From: Stenopsyche tienmushanensis
Taxonomy: Eukaryota > Arthropoda > Insecta > Trichoptera > Stenopsychidae
Direction: 5' to 3'
DNA: 64,000 nt
NCBI GenBank assembly: GCA_008973525.1
Contig: WACJ01000131.1
Location: 62,001 to 126,000 of the forward strand
Both the position numbers and the translations under genes were made by a program. The notes beneath the pieces were generated by a model, which had not been told where the DNA came from, made no database searches, and saw nothing but the letters and a program-made list of their open reading frames with translations. Positions 63,201 to 64,000 of the stretch are shown one piece after another. The number at the start of each line of letters is the position of its first letter. The first letter of the stretch is position 1.

Positions 63201-64000
63201 TTCAACTTTTACTATAACATATTTACTACGACAAATGCTTTTTAAAATCCTCAAATGTAAGCTGTAAGAGTAGCAAATTTGGCAAATTATTATTTCACAA
63301 AATGCATCAAATCAAAATAATCTGCTATTTATGTTTTTGTTTGTGTACATTTTTGATATTTAAATGATGCCGTCTTTGTTTACACGTTGAACTTTGACAT
63401 TCAATCTGATAGTTTTACAATAGTGTTGATGTTTACTCAAATTCTTATTTGTCATTCATGTATTTTCTTATTGGGGAATAAAAATTAATTTATTGTTTGC
63501 AATAATATTTATGCAAGATTGACCTCTAAATGTATTTAGTTTGAATGTAAAATGACTGATTTGCTGTTTTAATAATAAGGCAAGATATTATTTTGAGAGC
63601 TTTCTCTTCTCAAACGTCCGACTAAAATCGAGTGTGAATCTCGGTTTATGTATAATTAGGAAATCACAAAAAATATTAAGATTTCATTTTAGAAAGTGGA
63701 CTCGGATTATTTATTTACTAGATCCCAATACAAATTCTATAGTCAAGACGAATGATTATGTTAATTGATTCAATATTTTTTGTTGATAATAAATTATGAC
63801 TATGATACATTTACATACACGTTCACTCGTCATTTTATATAGTAGATTGGTCCTGCAAATTACCGTGTTAATCTGGATTGATACGCATTCTGTGGGACCT
63901 CGTCACCTGTAAATAGGCGACATGCATGTTGGAAATCCCTTGTAGTGAGTTTCAGTTAATAAGAAGGATGTGGTAACACTTCCCAGTTTAATTCCTGTAT
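63201..64000. other. AT-rich DNA to the end of the window
   Basis: No exon, RNA gene or element recognised; presumably still pecanex intron 1. Confidence 0.4.

Overview
The window is AT-rich nuclear DNA from an insect. Coding exons interrupted by short GT-AG introns are separated by long, transposon-littered spacers. The evidence for an insect is the set of orthologues (a YEATS/AF9-ENL protein like Drosophila ear, the diflavin reductase NDOR1/Tah18, the mitochondrial 2-oxodicarboxylate carrier SLC25A21, the first exon of pecanex), several TATA-driven secreted cuticle-type proteins, and relics of mariner, piggyBac, RTE-type LINE and Penelope elements plus tRNA-derived SINEs. I cannot assign the insect order.

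Layout. 1-3.8 kb: AT-rich spacer with nothing convincing. 3.8-6.4 kb (-): AF9/ENL-like gene. 6.4-15 kb: spacer with LINE, SINE and mariner relics and an isolated GC-rich hairpin island near 14.3 kb. 15.1-17.5 kb (+): seven-exon NDOR1 with a one-base frameshift in exon 4. 18.2-19.3 kb (-): small secreted cuticle-like gene. 20.1-31.7 kb: a dense patch of non-autonomous elements, including a long-TIR element whose interior is a tandem array of a transposase-derived motif. 26.7 and 39.2 kb (+): two closely related Gly/Tyr/Pro-rich cuticle genes with duplicated upstream regions. 42.3-44.1 kb (-): a 564-residue secreted Pro/Gln-rich protein. 44.8-52 kb: SINE, piggyBac, LINE and mariner debris. 52.9-55.1 kb (+): a 741-residue secreted protein with a long polyproline run. 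57.3-58.8 kb (-): SLC25A21 in four coding exons. 59.8 kb (+): exon 1 of pecanex in a GC-rich block; its following 4 kb, presumably intron, carries Penelope and mariner relics and the gene must continue past the window.

Functionally there are two groups: dispersed housekeeping or regulatory genes (ear-like, NDOR1, SLC25A21, pecanex) and five secreted extracellular-matrix or cuticle candidates. All five of the latter have a signal peptide, a short charged leader and a basic cleavage-like site (KR, RR, KKR or RQKR); in four of them this is followed by Gly and a hydrophobic residue. I regard this shared architecture, the tandemly amplified transposase motif in the long-TIR element, the GC-rich hairpin island and the NDOR1 frameshift as the items most worth following up. 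All homology calls come from recognition of motifs and family sequence; no database search was run.
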